From: Terrimonas rubra
Lineage (GTDB): Bacteria > Bacteroidota > Bacteroidia > Chitinophagales > Chitinophagaceae
Reading direction: 5' to 3'
Assembly (NCBI RefSeq): GCF_042686025.1
Contig: NZ_JBHUOZ010000002.1
Coordinates: 248,001 to 312,000 of the forward strand
Length of the DNA: 64,000 nt
Below are positions 42,433-50,823 of this stretch, one piece after another. The position numbers were made by a program, and so were the translations under genes. The notes beneath the pieces are model-generated. The model searched no databases. It was not told where the DNA came from and saw only the letters and a program-made list of their open reading frames with translations. Numbering within the stretch: the stretch's first letter is position 1; each line of letters opens with the position of its first letter.

Positions 42433-44700
42433 TTAATTAGCCTTTTTGAACAATAGTTTTGCGTTCGTCCATTCGTCTGCAGCATCTAAAAAAGACAACA
42501 TTTTTGTAAAATTGGCGGCTGGCTCAAAGTTATGGGTGTAATGTTTTTTCACTTTTATGGTAATTATATTGTTGGCAGTGGTTGCTTCAACAATAAATAA
42601 ACCTGTTTCATTGCTTACATTTTTATTAAGTTCCTGTACACCTTCAACGGTATAACCGATGGGTATTTCCAATTCAATAACATATTCAATACCACGGGCA
42701 AACGGCATGTACACATCTATTGTGCGGTTACGGTTATTATCCTTAATAGAAAGCGGTTGTCCCTGTATTTTGCCAACTTCTACAATAATATTATTCCCCG
42801 CTTTCTTTACCAGGCCATCCAGGTTAAAAGAAGAGCTGTATACAAAATCGGGTTCGGTATGCCGGATACCGAGGCTGGTTACTTTATGGTCTTTCAGGTC
42901 GGTTACGTCCTGCTCAAACCATTCCTTTGCTTCATTTACAAATGCTGTTTTCTGGTTTTTCCGGGCTTCGGCAAAAGCATTTTTTACCTCTTCAACATAT
43001 TTTTTACTTTTCTTGCCATCTTCCAGGGCTTCCAGTAATGACTCTTTATCGCCAAAACTTTTCCTTTCACTTTCATAAATATCTTCGTACAATGCCAGGC
43101 TTTGCTGTGCGTCCAGTTTATAATGCCCTTTGAGGATTGTATTTCGTTTTACTCTTAAAGTGCTTATATCATCATTAATACTCAACCGCAGGTTTTCCTG
43201 TCTTAAATTGTCCTTTGCCATAGATGCCGGTATTCGCGGACCTGTTGCCACATTTGACATACCTGCAATTTTTTTCATACTGCCTACAGCAACGGGGTGA
43301 CTGAAAGTTATGCTTTTGGTATTTTGTACCCCTTCCACAAAGTCTGGTATTTTAAATGGAAAGTCAAAAATAGTGTTAATTGAAAAATACTTTTTTGAGC
43401 CGGGCAGGTAAGCCAAACTTTGTAAATCTGAACGGCTCATAGCATCCTTAAGCCTGTAACCGCGATTGTGTTCGCTGAGTAGTATAGCGGGCTCCATTCC
43501 GGCTACTTTCATAATGGCAAATAAAGGAAATGCAGCACCATTATATTCTCTTGAACCAATATTCAGGGTTTCCGATAGCCTGTTTATATCAAAGCCCATT
43601 AACGCACCCCTGAATGTATAAAACAACAAAGCTGCCTTTTCATCATCGGTGAGGTCTTTATATTTAAGCCCCATCTGTTTCGCCTTTTTTTGAGCTGTCT
43701 TTTCAATCTCACCATATTGCTTTCTCCCGGCTAATAACCAATAATTATAATAGTAGCTTTCCGAGTAGTCCTGGGCAATATCATCAAGGATCTCATTCTC
43801 GTTTTCCAGTTTCAAAATTTCGCCTGGTCTCCTGGTACCATTATACTTTGCGCCTAAACCCGAGTAGCCCAATGAAATACTCATTCTGATAAAAGGCAGT
43901 TGTCGCGCCGGCGCTATCCATAATGCCGTTTCATAAGCCGGTATATTATCTTTCTGCACATCAATAATGATTTCTTTATCATTATTCTTTCCTATTTTCA
44001 AATCAGGCGCATTATTATAACTGCGATAAAGTATAGCCATTTTTTTGCCTAACTCCCCGTGAAATGACAAGTTCAGTATCGGCGCATCATCAAACAATAA
44101 AATACGGTACTCTTTTGCACCCTGCTCATTCACTAATTGCTGGTCAGAGGCAATATAATAATCAATAATATCTCCTGGTTCCAGATTGGGAACGGCAATT
44201 TTTGCTTTTTTATTTTTGGGGTCATCCCTGGTAAGCACCACATCGTCAGCATTAATCTCCGTTACCTTTCCGTTTGGCTTTATAATCCTTATACCCACAT
44301 AAGTTGATAATTTTTCAGATGTATAAAATCCACTGGTACGGGCAAATTTTGTAAATGCCAGTTCGGAATAATACTCTACAGCCGCTTTATCATTGAGCTT
44401 AATAACTTCCCTCACTATTTCTAAAATATTTAATTCACGTTTGCTGCCAATACCGCCAAAATAAAAAGCAATGCCGGATTTGCTTTCGCTGGTTAGCTCT
44501 GTATGACGTGCGATTACTACTTTAGAGGCATTGGCATATTCTTTTGGAATATCGCGTACGTGAAACTGCGGCTTGTCCCAGGCAAATACCTGTTGTTTAA
44601 TCTCAGCAGATGCTTTTCTATAAGCCTGTTCGTTTTTATCCTGTGCAAGGCCCTTTATACTCATCGCAGTGAGTACTAATGCAAGAAAATAATACTTCAT
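42433..44700 (-). CDS. DUF3857 exported protein with degenerate transglutaminase-like domain
   Basis: 755 residues with a signal peptide (about 1-19). The N-terminal half matches DUF3857 (VGIRIIKPNGKV, PGDIIDYYI). The middle resembles a transglutaminase-like fold, but the Cys position of GDC reads REYNGAA, so the catalytic Cys is absent. A C-terminal beta-domain follows. It lies 6 bp behind the transglutaminase gene and is clearly coexpressed. An inactive partner or substrate-binding role is an inference. Confidence 0.78.
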   Translation of the reverse strand: MKYYFLALVLTAMSIKGLAQDKNEQAYRKASAEIKQQVFAWDKPQFHVRDIPKEYANASKVVIARHTELTSESKSGIAFYFGGIGSKRELNILEIVREVIKLNDKAAVEYYSELAFTKFARTSGFYTSEKLSTYVGIRIIKPNGKVTEINADDVVLTRDDPKNKKAKIAVPNLEPGDIIDYYIASDQQLVNEQGAKEYRILLFDDAPILNLSFHGELGKKMAILYRSYNNAPDLKIGKNNDKEIIIDVQKDNIPAYETALWIAPARQLPFIRMSISLGYSGLGAKYNGTRRPGEILKLENENEILDDIAQDYSESYYYNYWLLAGRKQYGEIEKTAQKKAKQMGLKYKDLTDDEKAALLFYTFRGALMGFDINRLSETLNIGSREYNGAAFPLFAIMKVAGMEPAILLSEHNRGYRLKDAMSRSDLQSLAYLPGSKKYFSINTIFDFPFKIPDFVEGVQNTKSITFSHPVAVGSMKKIAGMSNVATGPRIPASMAKDNLRQENLRLSINDDISTLRVKRNTILKGHYKLDAQQSLALYEDIYESERKSFGDKESLLEALEDGKKSKKYVEEVKNAFAEARKNQKTAFVNEAKEWFEQDVTDLKDHKVTSLGIRHTEPDFVYSSSFNLDGLVKKAGNNIIVEVGKIQGQPLSIKDNNRNRTIDVYMPFARGIEYVIELEIPIGYTVEGVQELNKNVSNETGLFIVEATTANNIITIKVKKHYTHNFEPAANFTKMLSFLDAADEWTNAKLLFKKAN

Positions 44701-44706
44701 GGTGGT

Positions 44707-46623
44707 TTACTTTACAGTCAGTTCAAGTTGTTCGTTATAAAAATTTTTAAGTGTTTTTATGTCTTTATTCCAGGTGGTAAATGTTTCCGGCTTTAGTTCA
44801 GTACGATCAATGGCTATTTCTCTGCGGTATAATAATTTCCGTCCTTCTTTTTTATAGGTTATACTAAAGCGGTAGGCCTGGTTTTTTATATCCAGTACGG
44901 CAGGGAGCTTTTCCGCCGAAAAGTTATCCGGTAACATAATTTCGGTTTCAAATATGGTGTGATTTTTAAATGGTAGTATAACCGGTTGCTTTCTTTTATT
45001 TTCGTCAATGGTAAATCCCTCATAAGTTCTGCGGTTATCTACCTCCAGGTAAGCTTCTTTTCCAAAGTTGGAAATAACGTTTTTCCATACCAGGTCGTAG
45101 GTTATTTTTAAGGGGGCGTTGTAATCGTTCAGATTATGCACCTGCATATTACTTATCTCATATCCTTTTTTATTATCTGCCAGGAAGTTCTTTATGGCAT
45201 CTTCTTTTTTCTCCTGTTTAATACTGTTTAACTGGTTTAACAGCCATACTTTGTTTTCTCCGATCCAGGTATGGCTTACCGTTCCTTTTAAATTATTGCC
45301 GTCAATGGTAAGCTTCCGGCTTTCTATGGCCGTATTTTGTGTATAAGTAGCTACCGACACTCTTTCCAGGATATACTGGCTGCCGTCTTCTATTAAAGTT
45401 TGCCGACCCTGGATTCTTTCGGCTACCTCTCCAAAGCCAATATATTTTTCCGTAGCATCTAAAAACACGGGTTTGCCATTTTTAAACCAAGCGCTGATCA
45501 TATGATTGTCTACTGCCAGTGAAGGTGTACTGTAATCGTAAGCAATTTTATTCGTTCCTATCCAGCACCGGCGCGCATCCAAATTAATAGAACGTAACAT
45601 AGTGGTTAAAAGGTTAGCCATTCCTTTACAGTCGCCATACTTTTTTTGGTACACATCTATTGCCGGCGCCGGCTTAAACCCGGCAATACCATTTTCAAAA
45701 GCTATATACCTGATATTATCCTGTACCCACTGAAATACTTTTTTAACCTTCTCCTCATCTGTCTGGCTACCGGCCACAATCGCTTCGGTCTGGGCTTTTA
45801 ATTTGCCGGTTTCGTCACCCAGTTCCTTTACCAGTTTATTATACCAATTGTATTGTTCTTTAACCGTTTTAAAATAGGTAAAACTGCCAAAATCATTGGC
45901 TGCCGATTTTGACATAACCAATACATGCGGGCTGTATTGGGTGATACCCGGTGCCGAACTTTCATCACTTATGGCAGGTAATCCCTTAAATGTATAGGTA
46001 TATATGGTTTCGTTAGCACCCTTATTAACGGCAGATTCCACACCGTACCTGGAAAAATTGTACTCTTTCAGTTCTACATTCATCCAGTTTGGTACAACAA
46101 TCCTTACACTGCCGTTTTCGATTGCATAATGATCCATAAAGAAAACATTGCAAAAATAGCGGGGGTCGAGTACTGTTTTTTTAAAGACTACCCTGGAGGT
46201 ACTGTTTTGCTTTGCCAAAGGGATCTGGAAATGATATACCTTGGCATCGGAATAAAAAATTCCATCCATTTCATAATATTCCGCAACAGGTTTGTAATTA
46301 TATTTTTTAGAGTCAACCTGGATATTGATATCGTCAACCGTTTCCTCCTGGCCAAAAAATTCGGCAATGGTAACCCGGGTCCTGTAACTTTTGCACAGGT
46401 ACTCTTTGGTTGACACCTCTTTTATTACAACAGGGTTTTCCCTGGTACCGGCTTCAAACCTGAACTCCCGGGTATAGTTGGTAATAGCAACATTTTCCGG
46501 TGCATTTTCTTCCTCACCGGCCGACTGGGCCTTTGCATGTAAAAACAGGAAAAAACAAAGAAGGACTGACAGGGTTTTAAATATGACCGGTTTGGCGGAT
46601 CTAACAAATAATGGTACGTGCAT
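44707..46623 (-). CDS. DUF3857/transglutaminase domain exported protein
   Basis: 638 residues with a signal peptide (about 1-33). DUF3857 occupies about 60-270 and a transglutaminase-like domain about 290-400. The triad is intact: Cys332 (GDCKGM), His374 (DNHMI) and Asp389 (FLDATE). The C-terminus is a beta-rich DUF. Family members are envelope proteins whose substrates are mostly unknown; protease or crosslinking activity is possible. It precedes the Cys-less partner at 42433-44700 with only 6 bp between them. Confidence 0.82.
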   Translation of the reverse strand: MHVPLFVRSAKPVIFKTLSVLLCFFLFLHAKAQSAGEEENAPENVAITNYTREFRFEAGTRENPVVIKEVSTKEYLCKSYRTRVTIAEFFGQEETVDDINIQVDSKKYNYKPVAEYYEMDGIFYSDAKVYHFQIPLAKQNSTSRVVFKKTVLDPRYFCNVFFMDHYAIENGSVRIVVPNWMNVELKEYNFSRYGVESAVNKGANETIYTYTFKGLPAISDESSAPGITQYSPHVLVMSKSAANDFGSFTYFKTVKEQYNWYNKLVKELGDETGKLKAQTEAIVAGSQTDEEKVKKVFQWVQDNIRYIAFENGIAGFKPAPAIDVYQKKYGDCKGMANLLTTMLRSINLDARRCWIGTNKIAYDYSTPSLAVDNHMISAWFKNGKPVFLDATEKYIGFGEVAERIQGRQTLIEDGSQYILERVSVATYTQNTAIESRKLTIDGNNLKGTVSHTWIGENKVWLLNQLNSIKQEKKEDAIKNFLADNKKGYEISNMQVHNLNDYNAPLKITYDLVWKNVISNFGKEAYLEVDNRRTYEGFTIDENKRKQPVILPFKNHTIFETEIMLPDNFSAEKLPAVLDIKNQAYRFSITYKKEGRKLLYRREIAIDRTELKPETFTTWNKDIKTLKNFYNEQLELTVK

Positions 46624-46812
46624 GTTAGTAATGGAAAATATTGTTAAAGGGGCACTAAGATATAGTTTTATCCCGAATTATAAAACCGGCACAAATAGCA
46701 AAATCCGTTGCAATTATATCTACCTTGTGGTACAAGTTGCATTAAAAAATTGGTACATTTAATTAGTTAACAGAACCTCGAGGATATTAAAATTGTTATC
46801 AATAAAAAAATT

Positions 46813-47802
46813 ATGGAATACAGATACATGGGTAAAACCGGCCTGCAGTTAAGCTTGCTTTCCTTTGGCAGCTGGGTTAGTTTTCACAAACAGATTGATG
46901 ATAGTGTTGCCGATGAGCTGATGGGCATTGCTTACGACAACGGGGTTAATTTTTTTGACAATGCCGAAATTTATGCCCTGGGCGAAAGTGAGAAAATGAT
47001 GGGCCGGGTGCTGAAAAAGAAAAACTGGGAACGCAGTTCCTATACGGTCAGCAGTAAGGCTTTCTGGGGATGGCGGGGTGAAAAAAATAAACCCAACCAA
47101 ACCGGCCTTAGCCGTAAACACCTGGTGGAAGCCTGTCATGAAGCGCTGGAACGTTTACAGGTGGATTACCTGGACCTTTATTTTTGCCACCGCCCCGATA
47201 AAAAAGTGCCGATCGAAGAAGTAGTATGGACCATGCACCAGTTAATACAGCAAGGCAAGATATTATACTGGGGTACCAGCGAATGGAGCGGGGTAGAGAT
47301 CATGGAGGCCCACCGCATTGCGGCCCAGCACCATTTAATAGGCCCATCGGTAGAACAGCCGCAATACAACCTCTTTGAGCGTAATAAAATGGAGAACGAA
47401 TACCGCATGGTATTTAATACGGTAGGTATGGGCACTACCACCTGGAGCCCCCTGGCATCCGGTTTATTAAGCGGTAAATACAATGAGGGCATACCGGAGA
47501 ACAGCCGTTTTGCCATCCAGGGTTTTGACTGGTTAAAAGACCGCTGGATAAAAGATGGTTTTATTGATAAAGTAAAACAACTGGCACAGTTAGCCAAAGA
47601 TATCGATGTGCCATTGCCCGCACTAAGTATTGCCTGGTGTTTAACCAACCCGCATGTTACTACTACCATATTAGGTGCTACCAATAAGGAGCAGTTATTA
47701 CAAAACTTTAAAGCCCTGGAGGTATTACCAAAATTAGATAAAGCGGTTATTGAAAAAATTGAAGCTATTGTGCAAACCAAACCCGTTTTGCCAGAGCATT
47801 AA
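46813..47802 (+). CDS. Aldo/keto reductase, Kv-beta-like (AKR6 type)
   Basis: 329 residues, TIM barrel, NADPH-dependent. The catalytic tetrad is Asp49, Tyr54, Lys82 and His126. FFDNAEIYALGESE and the C-terminal ILGATNKEQLLQN match the voltage-gated channel beta-subunit/YghZ-like group. The physiological carbonyl substrate is unknown; methylglyoxal-type aldehydes are typical. It is monocistronic, followed by a GC-rich terminator. The weak element TACATTTA lies 50 bp upstream. Confidence 0.9.
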   Translation: MEYRYMGKTGLQLSLLSFGSWVSFHKQIDDSVADELMGIAYDNGVNFFDNAEIYALGESEKMMGRVLKKKNWERSSYTVSSKAFWGWRGEKNKPNQTGLSRKHLVEACHEALERLQVDYLDLYFCHRPDKKVPIEEVVWTMHQLIQQGKILYWGTSEWSGVEIMEAHRIAAQHHLIGPSVEQPQYNLFERNKMENEYRMVFNTVGMGTTTWSPLASGLLSGKYNEGIPENSRFAIQGFDWLKDRWIKDGFIDKVKQLAQLAKDIDVPLPALSIAWCLTNPHVTTTILGATNKEQLLQNFKALEVLPKLDKAVIEKIEAIVQTKPVLPEH

Positions 47803-47820
47803 TAAGACCATTAAAAAAAC

Positions 47821-47849
47821 CGACCCGCAAAAGCGGGTCGTGTTTTTTT
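47821..47849 (+). terminator. Intrinsic terminator after the aldo/keto reductase
   Basis: 8-bp GC-rich stem CGACCCGC / GCGGGTCG with an AAAA loop, then TGTTTTTTT. Confidence 0.9.
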
Positions 47850-48164
47850 GAGGCCAAAAACGATTACTGGACGGTTCCTCAAAAGGTTTTCATCAACGGG
47901 TATTAGGATTTAAACGGGACTCATTTAAAAAAAAGCCTCAAAATAATTTATAGTGCCGGGCCTTACTGTCAAACCGGATTTTTCAAAGGGTTGGATAAAA
48001 CTATTTTCTAGTTCGCAGTAAAAGTAACACCCATTATTAATTCACACCAGCGCATTTTTGGCTAAAAAAAAGCTTGTTAAATATACTTGCCAATTCGTAT
48101 TATTACTTTAGGTTTACTTAATCTCAATCAATACATTTACAAATACTTTTCAAAAAGCTTGCAT
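47850..48164. other. Intergenic region before the SDR gene, no feature recognised
   Basis: About 315 bp. I see only a weak TACTTTAG (48104-48111), 54 bp before the SDR ATG. The frame from 48087 is an upstream extension of the SDR gene and is not credible. No RNA gene or strong structure was seen. Confidence 0.4.
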
Positions 48165-48986
48165 ATGTCATTAAAAAATAAAACTGTATTTATTACCGGC
48201 GCCAGCAGGGGTATTGGTAAAGCTATTGCCTTACGCCTGGCTGCCGAAGGGGCAAATATTGTGGTAGTAGCTAAATCAGTAGAGGAGAATGCAAAACTGG
48301 GTGGTACCATTTTTTCATCTGCACAGGAAATTGAAGCAGCAGGTGGTAAAGCACTGGCCGTACAATGCGATATCCGCTACGAAGACCAGATAGCCGCAGC
48401 CGTTAATAAAGCCGTTGAAACTTTTGGCGGCATTGATATACTCATTAATAATGCATCGGCCATTGCACTTACCAATACCGAACAAACCGAACCCAAGCGG
48501 TTTGACCTGATGCACGATATTAATGTAAGAGGAACTTTTTTTGTAACCCAGGCCTGCGTACCGCATTTAAAAAAATCGGATAACGCCCATATTGTTACCC
48601 TGTCGCCGCCTATTAGTTTAGCTACCAAATGGTTAAAAGGACATATAGCCTATACCATGGCCAAATACAATATGAGCATGATGGCTTTAGGCTGGGCCGC
48701 CGAGTTTAAGCAATACAATATTGCCTCCAATGCCTTATGGCCGCGAACAACGATTGATACGGCGGCTGTACGCAATTTACTGGGAGGCGAAACCCTGGCA
48801 AAAATGAGCCGTACCCCGGCTATACTGGCCGATGCGGTGTATTATATTGTTACCAAACCTGCCAGCCAGGTAACCGGCAATTGTTTTATTGATGAGGCCG
48901 TTTTTGCCGCCGAAGGCATTACTGACCTGAGCAGTTATTCCGTTATTCCGGGGGCAGACCTGTATACGGACCTGTTTTTAGATTAA
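48165..48986 (+). CDS. SDR-family oxidoreductase, HSDL2-like
   Basis: 273 residues from the ATG at 48165. Rossmann motif TGASRGIG (11-18), NNAS (95-98), catalytic Ser147, Tyr163 and Lys167 (YTMAK). The LSPP segment and ALWPRT resemble hydroxysteroid-dehydrogenase-like protein 2, which has an additional sterol-carrier domain that is absent here. The substrate is unknown. The 26 codons upstream in frame (from 48087) lack family similarity, so the shorter form is used. It is monocistronic with its own terminator. Confidence 0.88.
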   Translation: MSLKNKTVFITGASRGIGKAIALRLAAEGANIVVVAKSVEENAKLGGTIFSSAQEIEAAGGKALAVQCDIRYEDQIAAAVNKAVETFGGIDILINNASAIALTNTEQTEPKRFDLMHDINVRGTFFVTQACVPHLKKSDNAHIVTLSPPISLATKWLKGHIAYTMAKYNMSMMALGWAAEFKQYNIASNALWPRTTIDTAAVRNLLGGETLAKMSRTPAILADAVYYIVTKPASQVTGNCFIDEAVFAAEGITDLSSYSVIPGADLYTDLFLD

Positions 48987-49009
48987 TATTGCTGTTTTAT
49001 AACAGGGAG

Positions 49010-49034
49010 ACACCAGCCTTGCTGGTGTTTTTTG
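49010..49034 (+). terminator. Intrinsic terminator after the SDR gene
   Basis: ACACCAGC (49010-49017) / GCTGGTGT (49021-49028) with a 3-nt loop and a T-run. Confidence 0.88.
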
Positions 49035-49070
49035 TTTACAGGTTATGACCCGTGCCTTGCTGATAGCGTT

Positions 49071-49110
49071 GCTGCAGCTGAAGTGTGCGACGCAACAACA
49101 GCCTGATCAG
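49071..49110. repeat. Dispersed short repeat, copy C
   Basis: GCTGCAGCTG followed by AAGTGTGCGACGCAA (49081-49095), identical to 11560-11574 over 15 bp and similar to 18853-18867. It lies between the SDR terminator and the CDGSH promoter. Confidence 0.6.
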
Positions 49111-49155
49111 TCGGAAAAAACAATCGGGAGTGCAACCTTGTTATAAATACTATGC

Positions 49156-49186
49156 GTTGCCATTTGATAGAAGCAATGTAAATTTG
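49156..49186 (+). promoter_or_regulatory. Bacteroidota-type promoter of the Fe-S / carbonic anhydrase / tadA operon
   Basis: GTTG (49156-49159), a 19-bp spacer, then TAAATTTG (49179-49186): an exact consensus, with the ATG 24 bp beyond. Confidence 0.7.
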
Positions 49187-49209
49187 AAAACAGTTAAAAC
49201 ACCCCGCTC

Positions 49210-49656
49210 ATGGAAAAAGAGATCACAAAAAAATATACGAATAACGATATAACCGTGGTGTGGAAGCCCGCAAAATGTATCCATTCCACCGTATGCTGGA
49301 AACAGGCTACCGGCCTGCCGCTTGTTTTTAATCCCAGGGAAAAACCATGGATAAAAATGGAGAACGGGGAAACTGCCGCTATTGCCGCACAGGTAGATAA
49401 ATGCCCCAGCGGTGCACTCAGCTATTATTATAATAATGCTCCCGATACAGCAGCTACACCTGATACAAGCGCTACTACTATTGAAGTAATGCATAATGGC
49501 CCCCTGTTAGTACATGGCGCCATACAGGTAAAAGATAAAACGGGAAAACAGGAAGCCAAAGCAAATATTACCGCCTTTTGCCGTTGTGGCCACTCAAAAA
49601 ACAAACCTTACTGCGATGGCGGCCACAAAACAGCAGGATTTAATGACGAATTATAA
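49210..49656 (+). CDS. Fused Fer4_19-type and CDGSH iron-sulfur protein
   Basis: 148 residues. The N-terminal half has Cys23, Cys29 and Cys65 (CPSGAL), the pattern of the divergent 4Fe-4S mono-cluster domain seen in YjdI. The C-terminal half is a CDGSH 2Fe-2S domain with ligands Cys124, Cys126, Cys135 and His139. A 30-residue Thr/Ala-rich linker joins them. The role is unknown but redox or cluster sensing is likely. It leads a three-gene operon with carbonic anhydrase and tadA and is preceded by a consensus promoter. Confidence 0.9.
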   Translation: MEKEITKKYTNNDITVVWKPAKCIHSTVCWKQATGLPLVFNPREKPWIKMENGETAAIAAQVDKCPSGALSYYYNNAPDTAATPDTSATTIEVMHNGPLLVHGAIQVKDKTGKQEAKANITAFCRCGHSKNKPYCDGGHKTAGFNDEL

Positions 49657-49678
49657 CTTATAACCTAAAACACTTTTT

Positions 49679-50317
49679 ATGCCTAATTACCAGCAACTGT
49701 TTGAGAACAACAAAAAATGGGTGGCCGAAAAAACTGCTACCGATGCCGATTTTTTAACCAAACTATCCCGCGATCAAACGCCGGATTACTTATACATCGG
49801 CTGCAGCGACAGCCGGGTGCCGGCCAACGATATCATGGGCCTGGAGCCGGGCGAGGTTTTTGTACACCGCAATATTGCCAACCTGGTATGTGCTACAGAT
49901 CTAAATGTAATGTCGGTTATTAATTATGCCGTGGTTCATTTGGGCGTAAAACATATTATTGTTTGCGGGCATTATAATTGCGGAGGTGTTAAAGCGGCCA
50001 TGCAGCCAAAGGATATGGGCATACTGAACCCCTGGTTAAGGAATATACGGGATGTTTACCGCTTACATATGAATGAGCTGAACGCCATTGAAGATGAAAC
50101 ACAACGTTATAACCGCCTGGTAGAACTTAATGTACAGGAACAATGCATTAATGTAAGTAAACTGGCCAGTGTGCAGCAATCATATATCAAAAATAAATAC
50201 CCTACCGTTCATGGCTGGGTGTTTAATTTACAAACCGGGTTATTAAAAGACCTGAACCTGGATTTTGATAAAATACTGAAAGATATACAGGTGATCTACA
50301 ATTTAACCGGCCAATAA
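49679..50317 (+). CDS. can: Beta-class carbonic anhydrase
   Basis: 212 residues. It interconverts CO2 and bicarbonate. Zinc ligands are Cys42 (CSDSRV), His98 and Cys101 (CGHYNCGG), with Asp44 of the Asp-Arg dyad, matching the Can/CynT type. It provides bicarbonate for carboxylases in the cytosol. It follows the Fe-S gene by 22 bp and precedes tadA by 15 bp. The gene symbol is given for function class and not by operon context. Confidence 0.94.
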   Translation: MPNYQQLFENNKKWVAEKTATDADFLTKLSRDQTPDYLYIGCSDSRVPANDIMGLEPGEVFVHRNIANLVCATDLNVMSVINYAVVHLGVKHIIVCGHYNCGGVKAAMQPKDMGILNPWLRNIRDVYRLHMNELNAIEDETQRYNRLVELNVQEQCINVSKLASVQQSYIKNKYPTVHGWVFNLQTGLLKDLNLDFDKILKDIQVIYNLTGQ

Positions 50318-50332
50318 AAGTTTAGCGTTTAC

Positions 50333-50770
50333 ATGACCGACGAATATTTTATGCAGCAGGCATTACTGGAGGCGCAGCTTGCTTTTGAAGAAGAAGAAAT
50401 ACCCATTGGCGCGGTAGTGGTGATGCAAAACCGGATCATTGCCAGGGGGCATAACATGACTGAACGGTTGAATGACCCCACCGCACATGCGGAGATGATC
50501 GCACTCACATCTGCTTTCAGTAAAATAGGGAGCAAGTACCTGCCCGATGCTACTTTATATGTTACCGTAGAGCCCTGCCTGATGTGTGCAGGCGCCGTTT
50601 ATTGGAGCAAGGTCAGTAAAATAGTATGGGGGGCCGGTGATGAAAAAAACGGACACCAGCGTTTAACACAGCAGCGCTCTCCTTTTCATCCCAAAGCCGA
50701 GATCATAACCGGTGTATTGCAGGAGGAATGTGCCGCTTTAATGAAAGCGTTTTTTAAACAAAGAAGATAA
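50333..50770 (+). CDS. tadA: tRNA-specific adenosine deaminase-type nucleoside deaminase
   Basis: 145 residues, cytidine deaminase fold. Zinc ligands are His52 (HAE, with catalytic Glu54), Cys82 and Cys85 (PCLMC). TadA converts A34 of tRNA-Arg(ACG) to inosine. The related guanine deaminases share these motifs, but length and the C-terminal QRLTQQRSPFHPKAEI fit TadA. It ends an operon with the Fe-S protein and carbonic anhydrase; a strong terminator follows immediately. Confidence 0.88.
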   Translation: MTDEYFMQQALLEAQLAFEEEEIPIGAVVVMQNRIIARGHNMTERLNDPTAHAEMIALTSAFSKIGSKYLPDATLYVTVEPCLMCAGAVYWSKVSKIVWGAGDEKNGHQRLTQQRSPFHPKAEIITGVLQEECAALMKAFFKQRR

Positions 50771-50806
50771 AAAAAAGTCGTACCCGTTTGGTGTACGACT
50801 TTTTTA
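50771..50806. terminator. Bidirectional terminator after tadA
   Basis: 13-bp perfect stem AAAAAAGTCGTAC / GTACGACTTTTTT with a 9-nt loop. It also terminates the convergent susD transcript. Confidence 0.9.
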
Positions 50807-50823
50807 TTCCGGTTATAAACTGT

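Noticed and set aside
46478..46762. 94-codon plus-strand ORF over the start of the transglutaminase gene
   Set aside because: It overlaps the signal peptide of a real gene and ends before the next gene without any supporting motif.
47178..47780. 200-codon ORF antisense to the aldo/keto reductase
   Set aside because: It is a shadow of a conserved gene with an intact catalytic tetrad and shows no recognisable domain.
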